Below are positions 39,014 to 48,169 of a stretch of DNA of 64,000 nucleotides, piece by piece. Below the pieces are notes generated by a model. It had not been told where the DNA came from. It saw only the letters and a program-made list of their open reading frames with translations, and did not search any database. Both the position numbers and the translations under genes were made by a program. Source of the DNA: Olavius algarvensis Delta 4 endosymbiont (GTDB lineage Bacteria > Desulfobacterota > Desulfobacteria > Desulfobacterales > CAJINA01); assembly GCA_905176665.1 (NCBI GenBank), contig CAJINA010000176.1, forward strand, positions 57,537 through 121,536, given 5' to 3'. How positions within the stretch are numbered: position 1 is the first letter of the stretch; the number at the start of each line of letters is the position of its first letter.

Positions 39014-39172
39014 ACGAAATAGAAAGTTTGTATAGATAAATTTATATATAGATAACTCATAATATATAAATTTAATTATATTTAATAGTTAGAATGTATT
39101 ATATACATAGGTATATATATATAAAATTTTAAATAAATTAAATATAATTAAATTATATATATGTTTAATTAA
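39014..39172. other. Extreme AT-rich intergenic island
   Basis: About 159 bases of which roughly nine in ten are A or T, in a region otherwise GC-rich. The sequence is built of short ATATA, AATTTA and TTAAAT units and contains many small inverted repeats. It lies between two convergent genes (DUF4139 protein and U32 protein) and supplies the last codons and stop of the latter. I see no gene in it. It could act as a transcription end region, a nucleoid-protein site or an insertion scar. Confidence 0.75.
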
Positions 39173-40391
39173 TGCGCCTGATAAGGTCCATTTTAGAACA
39201 GGATGCGGCCATTGCCAGGGTCACTATCTGTCCCGGCTGGGCCACGCTGGTGAGCTGTCCTGATTCATCCGTAATCCCCTCGATGGCACTGCTTTCAATT
39301 TTACCCTTGGCCGGCAAGATTTCCACCTGATCCCCGGTCTGGATCTTATTACGCACTTCGACCAGGGGTGCCCCGGGGACGTCCGCCCGCAGCACCTTCC
39401 CCACGAAACGGGCTCCGGGATCTGGTTTGAGGTTGCTAAGGTTGGGGGCCACCTGATCCGGGGCATCGAGAAAGAATCCCGTGCCGTAGCCGCGATTGTT
39501 AATCCGGTTCAATTCCGCCATCCAGTCCGGATCGGTTTGGTAGTTGTCCGGATTGGCGTACCAGGCATCGATTGCCTCCCGGTATACTTTCACGGTTGTC
39601 GCCAGGTAATGAATACCCTTCATGCGACCTTCAATTTTGACAGCTGCCAGGCCGGTCCGGATCATTTCCGGTATGTGGGCAACCATACAAAGATCATAGG
39701 AGTTGAAGATATAAGTCCCCCGTTCGTCTTCGGCGATCGGCATATATTTCCCCGGGCGCTGGTCCTCCACAACCGAATATTGCCAGCGGCAGGGGTGGGC
39801 GCATCTCCCACGGTTAGCGTCGCGCTGCGCCATGAAGCTGCTTAACAGGCAGCGACCGGAGTAGGAGATGCACATGGCGCCATGTACGAAGGCTTCTACT
39901 TCAATATCGGTGGATGTGGCGATATGGGCGATTTCAGACAGGTTCAACTCGCGGGCAACGTTTACCCGCACGGCCCCCATCTCTTTCCAGAACCGCGCGG
40001 CAGCGGAATTGGTCGTGTTGGCCTGGGTGCTCACGTGCAACGGTATTGAAGGGATGGTCTCCCGGGCCAGATTGAATATGCCGGGATCCGCCACGATCAC
40101 CCCATCCGGCTCCAGGGCACCGATGGCTGCCAGGTGGTCGCGTACGGCCGGTAATTCTTCATCGCGCGGATAGATATTGCAGGCCACATAGAGCTTTATC
40201 CCGCGGTCATGCCCGAAAGCGATTGCCTGCTGCATCTCATCCAGGTTGAAGTTCCCTGAAAAATTTCGCAGGCTGAACTCCTTGCCGGCCAGGTAGACTG
40301 CGTCGGCACCATAATGTACGGCAATTTCGAGTTTTTCGAAATTACCGGCCGGAGCCAACAGTTCGACTTTGCGCGCTGGATGGCCGCTCAT
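39165..40391 (-). CDS. U32 family peptidase-like protein (RlhA/TrhP-type)
   Basis: A 408-residue U32 protein starting at ATG 40391, which overlaps the rfbD stop by one base (TGATG). It has ELLAPAGNFEKLEIAVHYGADAVYLAG, FVHGAMCISYSGRCLLSSFM and a Cys cluster in RGRCAHPCRW. These Cys probably hold an iron-sulfur cluster as in RNA-hydroxylating family members, followed by the KIEGRMKG motif. A C-terminal beta domain follows (GKVLRADVPGAPLVEVRN). By family it may hydroxylate tRNA or 23S rRNA rather than cleave peptides; the target is unresolved. The link to rhamnose genes is positional only. Confidence 0.85.
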   Translation of the reverse strand: MSGHPARKVELLAPAGNFEKLEIAVHYGADAVYLAGKEFSLRNFSGNFNLDEMQQAIAFGHDRGIKLYVACNIYPRDEELPAVRDHLAAIGALEPDGVIVADPGIFNLARETIPSIPLHVSTQANTTNSAAARFWKEMGAVRVNVARELNLSEIAHIATSTDIEVEAFVHGAMCISYSGRCLLSSFMAQRDANRGRCAHPCRWQYSVVEDQRPGKYMPIAEDERGTYIFNSYDLCMVAHIPEMIRTGLAAVKIEGRMKGIHYLATTVKVYREAIDAWYANPDNYQTDPDWMAELNRINNRGYGTGFFLDAPDQVAPNLSNLKPDPGARFVGKVLRADVPGAPLVEVRNKIQTGDQVEILPAKGKIESSAIEGITDESGQLTSVAQPGQIVTLAMAASCSKMDLIRRIN

Positions 40392-41293
40392 CAGTGTGCC
40401 TCGTGCGGGTGCTGCGCGAGCCGCTGCAGCATCTTTTCCAGGCTGATCTCCCAGGGAGGACAGGCAATCCCGAAATTTGTGTCGATTTTGCGGCACGCCA
40501 AAGCCGAATATGCGGGGCGGGGGGCGGGCGTCGGGTATTCCGGGGTGGATATCGGGGTCACTGCCACAGCGGGAACCAGGCCGAGCCGGTGACCTGCCTG
40601 CAGGATGTGCTGCGCAAAAACGTACCAGGACACTTCACCGGCACCGCAAAGATGATAGGTACCCCAGAGGATGTCCGCCGGACGTGACAAACGCTCGGCG
40701 AGGGTGAGCAGGGCGGCAGCCAGATCGGCGGCGTAGGTCGGGCATCCGACCTGGTCAGAAACAACCTGTATTTCCCGTTTCGTTTGACCGAGGCGCAGCA
40801 TGGTTTTGACGAAATTGTTGCCGTGGTTTCCGTAAAGCCAGGCGGTCCGGATGATAAGGTGCCGATCCAGGCTGTCGCGCACTGCTGTTTCACCGGCGGC
40901 CTTGCTTTGGCCGTAAACACTGAGCGGGGCAACCGGATCATTTTCGGTATACGGGTCTGTTTGCGTTCCGTCGAAGACAAAATCCGTTGAGATGTGCACC
41001 ATGGGGATGCTCGCGGCAGCGCAGGCCACGGCCAGGTGAGCAACCGCCTCCCGGTTAACCGCGAAGGCGCTATCAGGGTCGGTTTGGGCCCTATCGACCA
41101 GTGTGTAAGCGGCGGCATTGATCAGCAGCTGCGGTCGGATGTCGGCCACCATTCGGTTGACCTGGACAGGATCGGTGAGATCGGCCTCTTCAATATCGAT
41201 GCCGACGCAGTCACATGCTTTGTCCGGGGCCTGTCTTAAAAGCTCCCAACCCAATTGGCCCTTTGCACCGGTTACCAGAATTCGCATCGTCAT
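40391..41293 (-). CDS. rfbD: dTDP-4-dehydrorhamnose reductase
   Basis: A 300-residue short-chain dehydrogenase that makes dTDP-L-rhamnose in the last step of the pathway. ILVTGAKGQLGWELLRQ is the NAD(P) motif, DLTDPVQVNRMVADIRPQLLINAAAYTLVDRAQTDP matches RmlD, and the catalytic Tyr/Lys is in PLSVYGQSKAAGE. ATG 41293 or the one two codons later may start it. It is third in a minus-strand rfbA-rfbC-rfbD operon. Confidence 0.93.
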   Translation of the reverse strand: MTMRILVTGAKGQLGWELLRQAPDKACDCVGIDIEEADLTDPVQVNRMVADIRPQLLINAAAYTLVDRAQTDPDSAFAVNREAVAHLAVACAAASIPMVHISTDFVFDGTQTDPYTENDPVAPLSVYGQSKAAGETAVRDSLDRHLIIRTAWLYGNHGNNFVKTMLRLGQTKREIQVVSDQVGCPTYAADLAAALLTLAERLSRPADILWGTYHLCGAGEVSWYVFAQHILQAGHRLGLVPAVAVTPISTPEYPTPAPRPAYSALACRKIDTNFGIACPPWEISLEKMLQRLAQHPHEAH

Positions 41294-41318
41294 TGCTGTC
41301 CTGCCTTGCTGTGCTTTT

Positions 41319-41870
41319 CTACCTTGAAGGCAATTTGTCCGGGGTCAGGGCGGCCAAAGTCGGCAAGCCAAGATCCTGGGGAGAGATAATGGGGTCGTCC
41401 GCGGGCCAGGGGATGTCGATCTCGGGATCCGACCAAAGTACACCGCCTTCATCTTCGGGAGTATAAAAATCGCTGCATTTGTAGGCGAAATAGGCGGTTT
41501 CACTTTCCACACAGAAACCATGGGCAAAACCTTCCGGTATAAAAAGCTGCCGGCGATTCTCTTGAGTCAGGGTGATGCCGGCCCATTTACCGTATGTGGG
41601 TGAACCGGGACGCAGGTCCACGGCAACGTCGAAAATTTCACCGGTAATGACATACACCAGCTTGGCCTGAGCCCGGTTTATCTGGAAGTGCAGTCCTCGC
41701 AAGGTGCCCCGGGTTGAGAAGGAGAGATTGTCCTGAACAAATTCACAGTGAATACCTGCCTCGGCATAGCGTCGCGCCTGATACGTTTCGGTGAAAAACC
41801 CCCGCTCGTCCGGGTAAACATCCGGTTCGATGACCAGCAATCCCTCGATGTCGGTGGCGACCGTCTTCAA
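41319..41870 (-). CDS. rfbC: dTDP-4-dehydrorhamnose 3,5-epimerase, TTG start
   Basis: A 183-residue cupin-fold epimerase. The motifs [35 protein letters not shown] (catalytic His), [17 protein letters not shown] and [27 protein letters not shown] are complete. The frame is open to 42002, but the TTG at 41870, which overlaps the rfbA stop codon (TTGA) and has GAGAGG upstream, gives the family's usual N-terminus and length. Translational coupling with rfbA is likely. Confidence 0.92.
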   Translation of the reverse strand: MKTVATDIEGLLVIEPDVYPDERGFFTETYQARRYAEAGIHCEFVQDNLSFSTRGTLRGLHFQINRAQAKLVYVITGEIFDVAVDLRPGSPTYGKWAGITLTQENRRQLFIPEGFAHGFCVESETAYFAYKCSDFYTPEDEGGVLWSDPEIDIPWPADDPIISPQDLGLPTLAALTPDKLPSR

Positions 41871-42748
41871 AGTTGGTACCTCTCGTACTTCAGCATGTTC
41901 ATCAGGTAGTGGCCATATTCGCTCTGCAGCATGGACTCGGCGAGTTTTTTCACTTGCTCTGCGTTGATATACCCCTTTTGATAGGCAATCTCTTCGATAC
42001 AAGCGATTTTCATGCCCTGTCGTTCCTGGATAGTTTCAATGAAACTGGATGCCTGCATCAGACTCTCGTGCGTGCCGGTATCCAGCCAGGCAATGCCCCG
42101 GCCTAGTTTTTCCACATGCAGGTTGCCGGCTTCCAGGTAGGTGGCGTTAACATCGGTGATCTCCAGTTCGCCGCGGGCGGACGGCTTGAGACCGGCCGCA
42201 ATGTCGAGCACCTGGTTGTCATAGAAATAGAGTCCGGTGACCGCGTAATTCGACTGCGGATCCTCCGGCTTCTCATCGATGGCAATCGCCCTGCCTTGCA
42301 TATCAAAAGACACGACACCGTAACGCTGGGGGTCCTTGACCCAATATCCGAAAACCGTGGCGCCTTCCTTGCGGGCAGCTGCCTGGGCCAGGTTTTCCGT
42401 CAAACCCTCGCCATAAAAGATATTGTCGCCCAGCACCAGGCAGACGGGGCCGTCGCCGATAAATTCCCGTCCGATGATAAATGCCTGGGCCAACCCCTCG
42501 GGGCGGGGCTGCTCGGCATAGGAAAACCGGACCCCCCATTGGGACCCGTCATGCAGCAGGGTTTTAAAAAGCGGCAGATCGTGCGGGGTGGAGATGATCA
42601 GGATGTCCCTTATCCCGGCCAACATCAGGACGGCCAGGGGATGGTAGATCATGGGTTTATCGTACACCGGTAAAAGCTGTTTGCTGATGACCCTGCTGAT
42701 CGGGTACAAGCGGGTTCCGGATCCTCCGGCGAGTATAATGCCTTTCAT
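41867..42748 (-). CDS. rfbA: Glucose-1-phosphate thymidylyltransferase
   Basis: A 293-residue RmlA/RfbA, first step of dTDP-rhamnose synthesis. The nucleotide-binding [36 protein letters not shown], the metal-site LGDNIFYG and the C-terminal [14 protein letters not shown] are present. GGAGA lies 6 bases before the ATG. The 4,6-dehydratase rfbB that should complete the pathway is not in the window. Confidence 0.95.
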   Translation of the reverse strand: MKGIILAGGSGTRLYPISRVISKQLLPVYDKPMIYHPLAVLMLAGIRDILIISTPHDLPLFKTLLHDGSQWGVRFSYAEQPRPEGLAQAFIIGREFIGDGPVCLVLGDNIFYGEGLTENLAQAAARKEGATVFGYWVKDPQRYGVVSFDMQGRAIAIDEKPEDPQSNYAVTGLYFYDNQVLDIAAGLKPSARGELEITDVNATYLEAGNLHVEKLGRGIAWLDTGTHESLMQASSFIETIQERQGMKIACIEEIAYQKGYINAEQVKKLAESMLQSEYGHYLMNMLKYERYQL

Positions 42749-42961
42749 ATTTATTCTCCAGGTGTGCGTCTCACGGGCCCGGGTTGGTGGCCGTCCCGGG
42801 CAAGTCTCTTTGGATCAACTCATTAACAGACAATGTGGGGGAACAAAAGGCCTTTTTGTTTGTCCGCGTTCCTGGCCGGCCGGACCTCTTGCTGTATGGC
42901 CGGCCGTCTCAGCTTTCTCCGAAGAAGCGTTGCCAGGGTCCAGTTTACGGCGGCGCCGTAT

Positions 42962-43249
42962 TTACGAATTCAATCCGCGCAATAGGCGGCTGTTTTCGCC
43001 CTGATCCAGGTCATTAAGAGCGTACTGCAGGGCCGCTTCTACCAGGGCGGATTTATTTTCGATGGGACTTCCGGCCAGTTTGAGTTCAAAAAATTTTCTG
43101 TTAAAGCGCTCCAGCAAATCAAGGGAGAGATAAAAACCGGCTTTCTTTTTGGCCACCGCAGCGGCCTTGCCGCCAGTGGCCGTCTGAACCGGATCTAGCC
43201 GGGTATCTTCAAAAAAATCGGCCGGGCCGGGGTTATCTGGTTTCATCAT
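42962..43249 (-). CDS. Ribbon-helix-helix-like partner of ParA
   Basis: A 95-residue protein whose start overlaps the end of parA by 17 bases. The N-terminal half is disordered and basic (residues about 25-36, GGKAAAVAKKKAG). The rest looks like a ribbon-helix-helix fold: a short strand AGFYLSLDLLERFNRKFFEL, then NKSALVEAALQYALNDL. Small RHH proteins of this type work with ParA-like ATPases as centromere-binding partners and autorepressors (e.g. ParG, omega). The assignment is from fold pattern and context. Confidence 0.65.
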   Translation of the reverse strand: MMKPDNPGPADFFEDTRLDPVQTATGGKAAAVAKKKAGFYLSLDLLERFNRKFFELKLAGSPIENKSALVEAALQYALNDLDQGENSRLLRGLNS

Positions 43250-44003
43250 CCGTTACCCTCCTGATCAATTTTTTATAGCCTCTGGCGCCGGTGGCGCGTG
43301 GATCAAACTCGAAGATGGTCTTTCCCGCGGCCGGTGCTTCCGATAGCCTGACATTGTAAGGGATTGGATCGCAAACCTGTTTGCGAAACAGCTTCAGCAA
43401 TTGTTTCAGGATCACCCGGCTGTGGCGGGCGCGCTGGTCAAACATGGTGGGTAGAACATGCTTGAGCTGCAGGTCGTCGTTCAACTTCTGGGCCGACAGC
43501 AGGTATCCGAAAAACGTTTTCAGCCCCTCGATGGAAGGGCTCTGCAAGGCCACCGGGCAGATAATCTCCGAGGCCGCCATGAGGATGTTTACACTAAGGA
43601 TGTCCCAGCCCGGCGCGCAGTCGAAAATCAGGTAATCCAACGCACCGTTGCGGGGTGCAAAGCGGCTGCCCAGCAAAGTCTGGCGCTGTGCCCGCGGCTG
43701 CTCCCCGAGCCAGTGCTTGAGTTCCACCAGTTTCAGGCCGCCGGACAAAAGCCACAGATTCGGACGGGCCGGGGTGATGCTTTCTTTTTTGGATACCGGG
43801 CGCCCCTTATCATCGGTGCCGGTAATGAATTCGTACAGACCGTGGACGGGTTTAACCCCCAGAAACAGGGCGGCCTGGTTCTGCGTGTCGCAATCGACCA
43901 GCAGCACTTTGTGCCCCTTCAGGGCCAGGCCATGGGCGAGGTTGACGGCGGTCGTGGTTTTGCCCACACCCCCTTTGGCCATGGATACCGCGATTCGACG
44001 CAT
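43233..44003 (-). CDS. ParA-family partition ATPase
   Basis: A 256-residue deviant Walker ATPase: AKGGVGKTTTAVNLAHGLA at residues 9-27, LVDCDTQNQAALFLG, and FDCAPGWDILSVNILMA as Walker B. Its size fits the small ParA/Soj type without an N-terminal DNA-binding domain. With the RHH partner it forms an operon unlike the chromosomal parA-parB near oriC, and more like partition modules of plasmids or of proteins positioned along the nucleoid. Three regularly spaced boxes lie just upstream. AAGGAAG is the ribosome-binding site. Confidence 0.9.
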   Translation of the reverse strand: MRRIAVSMAKGGVGKTTTAVNLAHGLALKGHKVLLVDCDTQNQAALFLGVKPVHGLYEFITGTDDKGRPVSKKESITPARPNLWLLSGGLKLVELKHWLGEQPRAQRQTLLGSRFAPRNGALDYLIFDCAPGWDILSVNILMAASEIICPVALQSPSIEGLKTFFGYLLSAQKLNDDLQLKHVLPTMFDQRARHSRVILKQLLKLFRKQVCDPIPYNVRLSEAPAAGKTIFEFDPRATGARGYKKLIRRVTDDETR

Positions 44004-44020
44004 AAACTTCTTCCTTTCTC

Positions 44021-44058
44021 GAATAGACGAACAGTACTATTCAAGAACTATACTATTC
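44021..44058 (-). promoter_or_regulatory. Three-box operator upstream of parA
   Basis: The hexamer GAATAG/CTATTC occurs at 44021-44026, 44037-44042 and 44053-44058, each exactly 16 bases from the next. On the coding strand the two distal ones are GAATAGTA direct repeats and the third is inverted. A candidate promoter lies just upstream on the minus strand (TTGAAT, 16 bases, TATATT), so a protein bound here would block it. The encoded RHH protein is the obvious candidate binder. Confidence 0.55.
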
Positions 44059-44314
44059 TTCTAAATATAGCAACAGAAATATTGAATTCAAAAATCGAAT
44101 GTACTCGGTTTGTTAAGAGGGGGTGTCAATGATTGCCGGGGTTCGGTCTAGATTGCCCCGGCCCCCAAAAAGACACGGAGGAGCCCACACGCTAGGCTCC
44201 CCCGCAAAGAAAGGAACTACAATAGCAGGCTTTCGCGGAACCCGCTACTGGTTATACGATCGGCCTGGATTTGAGAAACTTGAGAAATAAATGGGTTTTG
44301 CCGGCGCATCATTG

Positions 44315-44863
44315 TTACTTGCCGGATTGTACTGTCATCCCCTTCCGGGCCGCTTCTTCGGCTTGATTGGCCCGTTCAATGGCGGCATTGGCCCGGGCTT
44401 GGGCCTCTTCGGCGTCACGGGCGATCCGCTTGGCTTCATGGCGATGCCGCCGGCGCAGGCTTCTTTTTTTCTGCCGGTATCTTTCCAGGTATTTATTGGC
44501 GGCTTCGGTTTTTTCGCGGGCCAGGGCGTTCTCTTTATCCGCCTCTTCGCGGGCTTGGGCGGCAGCTTCGTGCAGGGCCTGAGCGTTTTGCACGTCTCTT
44601 TCGAGTTCAGCGTCCCGCTGTTTTTGATCATCGCTAACCTTTTGCCGTTCCAATTCAGCCGCGCTTTTTTCATTATAGCGGATGACGTGCTGCACACGGG
44701 TACCGGAAGGTACCGGGCGGTCGGTCAGGTTGATCACGCCGTCATCATCCTGATAGACGGAGATTTCGCCGGCAGAAAGGCCGCTGCCGCTGAAACAGAC
44801 CACAGTGGTGATCATGATCAGGCGCAAGATCGGGTTTGTCCTACACGGGTGAGTAAACTGCAT
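44315..44863 (-). CDS. DUF4124 domain-containing periplasmic coiled-coil protein
   Basis: A 182-residue exported protein. A signal peptide (about residues 12-31, LRLIMITTVVCFSGSGLSAG) is followed by a short DUF4124-like segment (EISVYQDDDGVINLTDRPVP) and then a long Ala/Glu/Lys/Arg-rich coiled coil to the end (about residues 65-175). The function is unknown. The gap 44004-44314 before it holds the parA control region and a GGAGCC/GGCTCC hairpin (44180-44200) without a T-run. Confidence 0.75.
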   Translation of the reverse strand: MQFTHPCRTNPILRLIMITTVVCFSGSGLSAGEISVYQDDDGVINLTDRPVPSGTRVQHVIRYNEKSAAELERQKVSDDQKQRDAELERDVQNAQALHEAAAQAREEADKENALAREKTEAANKYLERYRQKKRSLRRRHRHEAKRIARDAEEAQARANAAIERANQAEEAARKGMTVQSGK

Positions 44864-45298
44864 GGTGGTGATTTACACCAAGATACCAAACGAAGTCAAC
44901 CGCAGTCCCCTGCAGAAAATCCTTTGGGGCCGAGTAAAGGGTTATGTTACCGGGCGGGCGCGTGTATGCTATCGTTTGTTGAAAATGAGTGTTTTGTGGG
45001 AAACGAAGAGAAGAAAGATCCTAGGCTGGTATGAGGGTAGATAGCGCATTATGAGCGGATCTGCGCCTTGGGATAGGTCTCGGATGTTTGGCGGCTTGGC
45101 ACGACGTTTGTGGAGTCCTTTTAACATGGACCAGGCAAAATAGTCCCAATGCGGTGATGGCTTCCACGGATACCAGGGACGGCCTCCAATTAGATGTCTT
45201 GCTTCTAAGCCGCAGACTGTATAAACTTGACCTCAAGCTCTGAGAGCCTATCTTGCGCCTATGGTTGATTCTTATAGATATGAAAGGACCGCATAGAC
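44864..45298. other. Intergenic region without recognisable gene
   Basis: This 435-base stretch between the divergent DUF4124 and DUF3141 genes shows no coding frame of believable composition. An AAAGGA at 45279-45290 is the likely ribosome-binding site for the downstream gene. I find no strong promoter hexamers, terminator or long repeat. Confidence 0.5.
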
Positions 45299-47515
45299 AT
45301 GGTACCCATGGATGTTACCAAAATGACCCGCCGTTGGACCAGGGTGATGCATGCCACCAACTGGTTTGCAAGCGCGGCCGAATACTGGTTGGACACCTGC
45401 CAGAAATCCCTAATATACGCCGACATCCTGCGCAAACGGGGCAATATTTATATTGAGCATGCCAAACAGGGCATGCCGCCGGTGCCGGTTTTCGACTACG
45501 AGACGATCGTTGAAGGCCGCGACCTGGAACGCCCGGTAAATTATGCCCTGGTCGCTATCATCGACCGACGGACCAAGAAACCCCGCCGGCTTAAAAGCCG
45601 GCCGGAGCGGCGCAAAAAAGGGGGGGGGCGCTCGGGACCTGTCAAAAGACCCATTGTCATTATCGATCCGCGCGCCGGCCACGGTCCCGGTATTGGCGGT
45701 TCCAAGCGCGATTCCGAGATCGGCATCGCCCTGGACGCGGGGCATCCTGTCTATTTTATCATCTTCTATCCTACTCCTGAACCGGGGCAGACGCTGGCAG
45801 ATGTACGCAATGCCGAAGTCCTGTTCCTGGAAACGGTGGCCCGGCGGCATCCCAAAGCTGAAAAACCGGTGGTCATCGGTAATTGCCAGGGTGGCTGGGC
45901 AGCCGCTCTCATCGGCGGGTCGCGGCCGGACGTGGTCGGACCCATGGTATTCAACGGGTCCCCGCTTTCGTACTGGGGTGGTGTGGAGGGCGCCAATCCC
46001 ATGCGCTACCGGGGCGGTTTGTTCGGGGGCGCCTGGATGACCTCTCTGGCCAATGACCTGGGCAATGGCCGCTTTGACGGCGCCCACCTGGTGGCCGGGT
46101 TCGAAGACCTGAATCCGGCGAACACATACTGGACCAAGCAGTATAACACCTACACCCGCTGCGATACCGAAGAAAAACGCTATTTGAATTTTGAGAGATG
46201 GTGGAATGGCTTCTACCTGATGAATGCCGAGGAGATCCATTTTATCGTGGACAGCCTCTTTATCGGCAACAAGCTGGAAACCGGCGAATTGGAACTGGAA
46301 GACGGTACGACCGTTGACTTGAAGAATTTTCGAGACCCCATTGTGGTTTTCGCCTCCCGGGGTGACAACATCACCCCGCCCCAGCAGGCTTTGAACTGGA
46401 TCGTCAAGGTCTACCACACTGTGGATGAAATCAAGCGCAACGGTCAGGTCATCGTCTACATAGTGCACGAGAACATCGGCCATTTGGGGATATTTGTCTC
46501 CGCCAAGGTGGCTAAAAGAGAGCATAAACAGATTATCGGCAGTTTCGACATGCTGGACTACCTGGCTCCGGGGTTGTACGAGATGGTGATCAATGAAACC
46601 CCCGTGGCCAGGGGTGATGGGGCTTGTACGGTCCGCTTTGAAGAACGGGATATGGAGCACATCATGGGGCTGGATGACGGCTTCGAAGACGAGGAGGATT
46701 TCAAACCGGCGGCCTTCTTCTCGCAGATGAATGACCAGATGTACCGGACCCTGATGAGACCCTGGATTAAAATGTCGATGTCTGAACCCATGGCCCAGTG
46801 GATCCGACAGATGCATCCTCTGCGGATGTCCAAGTACCTGGTGTCGGACATGAACCCTTTTATGCTGCCGGTCAAGGCCCTGGCCGAAACGGTGAAAAAC
46901 AAGCGTCAGCCGGCCCGGCCGGACAACCCCTTTCTCGCATTTGAGAAGGACTGTGCAGATAGCATCGTGGACGCTTTGAACCTGTTTCGTGACATCCGCG
47001 ACGCCACTCAGGAATTTGTGTTTAAGTCGTTTTATGGCAATGCCTGGATGAAATGGCTGTTCTCTGACCCGGAAGATGCGGCTGCTGCGACAAAAAAATC
47101 ATCAGGCCAGGAGGCCGACCGGGAAATGCTGGTCAAAGAAGCGGCCAGCGGCGGCTTCGAGGAGGCCGCGATCCGGGTAATCATTGCCATCCTGAGCGCT
47201 GACCGGGTGTTTGAACGCAACGAGTACCAAGCCGCCAGGCAGGTGGTTCTGGATAACAAGGTGCTCCGCAAAATCGCCCCTTTTGATTTAAAGCGGATCG
47301 CCAAACAGCAGGCCATGATCGTCCAGGCGGATGAAGCCCTGGCGCTGGAGACCCTGCCCCACCTGCTCCAGACCAGGGCCCGACGCCGGGAAGTGCTGCT
47401 CATTGCAGAGCAGATACTGGCGGAGGCGGATAACTTCCCCAACCAGGCGGAAGCGGCTGTTTACCAGAAGATCCGGAAAATATTAGACAGCCAAACCGCT
47501 GAATGCCGCCTGTAA
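45299..47515 (+). CDS. DUF3141 (PHA synthase-related) protein with C-terminal TerB-like domain
   Basis: A 738-residue protein. Residues about 1-590 belong to the DUF3141 family, an alpha/beta-hydrolase branch related to PHA synthases. The nucleophile box is VVIGNCQGGWAAAL with Cys196, a probable Asp lies in ASRGDNITPP and His in HENIGHLGIFVS. Residues about 610-735 form a TerB-like helical domain (EAAIRVIIAILSADRVFERNEYQAA). A run of nine G (45620-45628) lies in frame, encoding part of RRKKGGGRSG. No signal peptide. It probably acts on acyl-CoA or PHA; the reaction is not established. It converges on phaR with 15 bases between stops. Confidence 0.82.
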   Translation: MVPMDVTKMTRRWTRVMHATNWFASAAEYWLDTCQKSLIYADILRKRGNIYIEHAKQGMPPVPVFDYETIVEGRDLERPVNYALVAIIDRRTKKPRRLKSRPERRKKGGGRSGPVKRPIVIIDPRAGHGPGIGGSKRDSEIGIALDAGHPVYFIIFYPTPEPGQTLADVRNAEVLFLETVARRHPKAEKPVVIGNCQGGWAAALIGGSRPDVVGPMVFNGSPLSYWGGVEGANPMRYRGGLFGGAWMTSLANDLGNGRFDGAHLVAGFEDLNPANTYWTKQYNTYTRCDTEEKRYLNFERWWNGFYLMNAEEIHFIVDSLFIGNKLETGELELEDGTTVDLKNFRDPIVVFASRGDNITPPQQALNWIVKVYHTVDEIKRNGQVIVYIVHENIGHLGIFVSAKVAKREHKQIIGSFDMLDYLAPGLYEMVINETPVARGDGACTVRFEERDMEHIMGLDDGFEDEEDFKPAAFFSQMNDQMYRTLMRPWIKMSMSEPMAQWIRQMHPLRMSKYLVSDMNPFMLPVKALAETVKNKRQPARPDNPFLAFEKDCADSIVDALNLFRDIRDATQEFVFKSFYGNAWMKWLFSDPEDAAAATKKSSGQEADREMLVKEAASGGFEEAAIRVIIAILSADRVFERNEYQAARQVVLDNKVLRKIAPFDLKRIAKQQAMIVQADEALALETLPHLLQTRARRREVLLIAEQILAEADNFPNQAEAAVYQKIRKILDSQTAECRL

Positions 47516-47530
47516 TCCGGGCACCGCTAT

Positions 47531-48001
47531 TTATTTAGAAGATTTGTCCTGGTCGGGTTCGGGGCCACCTGCAAAACGCTTAAATAAGGACTGCAGCGGA
47601 TTCATCTGCGCTACACCGTCCGGCGTCATCCGCGAAATATCCATGCCCATCCCCAGCCATTGCTTGAACTGCTCATCCACCGAACTCTTATAAGCCAGGT
47701 ACGCATTGATGGTTTGTTGCAGGTGTTTGTCGAAGAACTCTACAAGCGCGTTATCACCATACTGGATAATCGTATGCAGCAGAGGCGCCGGCAGGAGTAC
47801 ATTCTTCCGTTTGGCTTCTTCCAGCACGATCTGGGTCAGGATGAACGCCGTAACATTTTCCTTGGTTTTCGCATCCCGAACTTCCACCTGACGGCCGTTG
47901 CGAATTTGCGCGGCTACCTCGTTCAGGGTGACATATTTGCTCTGCCCGGTATCGTACAGGCGGCGGTTGGCATATTTTTTTAAGAGGATTTTGTCCTCCA
48001 T
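47531..48001 (-). CDS. phaR: PHA synthesis repressor PhaR
   Basis: A 156-residue protein starting at ATG 48001 (the frame is open further upstream but with AT-rich, non-coding-like sequence). The N-terminal DNA-binding domain is the PHB/PHA accumulation regulator type: LLKKYANRRLYDTGQSKYVTLNEVAAQIRNG, then VTAFILTQIVLEEAKRKN. The C-terminal half (ALVEFFDKHLQQTINAYLAY) is predicted to sense PHA or granules. By family it represses phasin and its own gene until PHA forms. It is divergent from the phasin gene, with promoters for both in between. Confidence 0.9.
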   Translation of the reverse strand: MEDKILLKKYANRRLYDTGQSKYVTLNEVAAQIRNGRQVEVRDAKTKENVTAFILTQIVLEEAKRKNVLLPAPLLHTIIQYGDNALVEFFDKHLQQTINAYLAYKSSVDEQFKQWLGMGMDISRMTPDGVAQMNPLQSLFKRFAGGPEPDQDKSSK

Positions 48002-48063
48002 GGTGGGGCTCCCTTGGTAGTGGCCGGTAATGTTGTACTGCGATATTTGGTTGCTATCATTGT

Positions 48064-48091
48064 ATAATAGAGATATTCTGGAATTAGTCAA
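48064..48091 (-). promoter_or_regulatory. phaR promoter
   Basis: On the minus strand TTGACT (48086-48091), a 16-base spacer, and TATTAT (48064-48069), placed about 60 bases before the phaR start codon. The surrounding sequence is AT-rich, as expected for a promoter. Confidence 0.5.
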
Positions 48092-48169
48092 TAAATAATT
48101 TAGCAAACAATAACAAGATGATAAATACTTACTTAAGGAGAATATGCTGAAAGGGTCCAATAAAAAAAA

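Noticed and set aside
42838..42862. Palindrome AACAAAAGGCCTTTTTGTT as terminator of the parA operon
   Set aside because: It has no loop to form a proper hairpin and no clear T-run beyond the arm.
44862..45044. 60-codon plus-strand frame in the DUF4124-DUF3141 gap
   Set aside because: It has no ribosome-binding site, overlaps the DUF4124 start and has an unlikely residue composition.
45410..46816. 468-codon antisense frame inside the DUF3141 gene
   Set aside because: The sense strand has recognisable active-site motifs; the antisense protein resembles nothing and is rich in His/Gln as mirror frames are.
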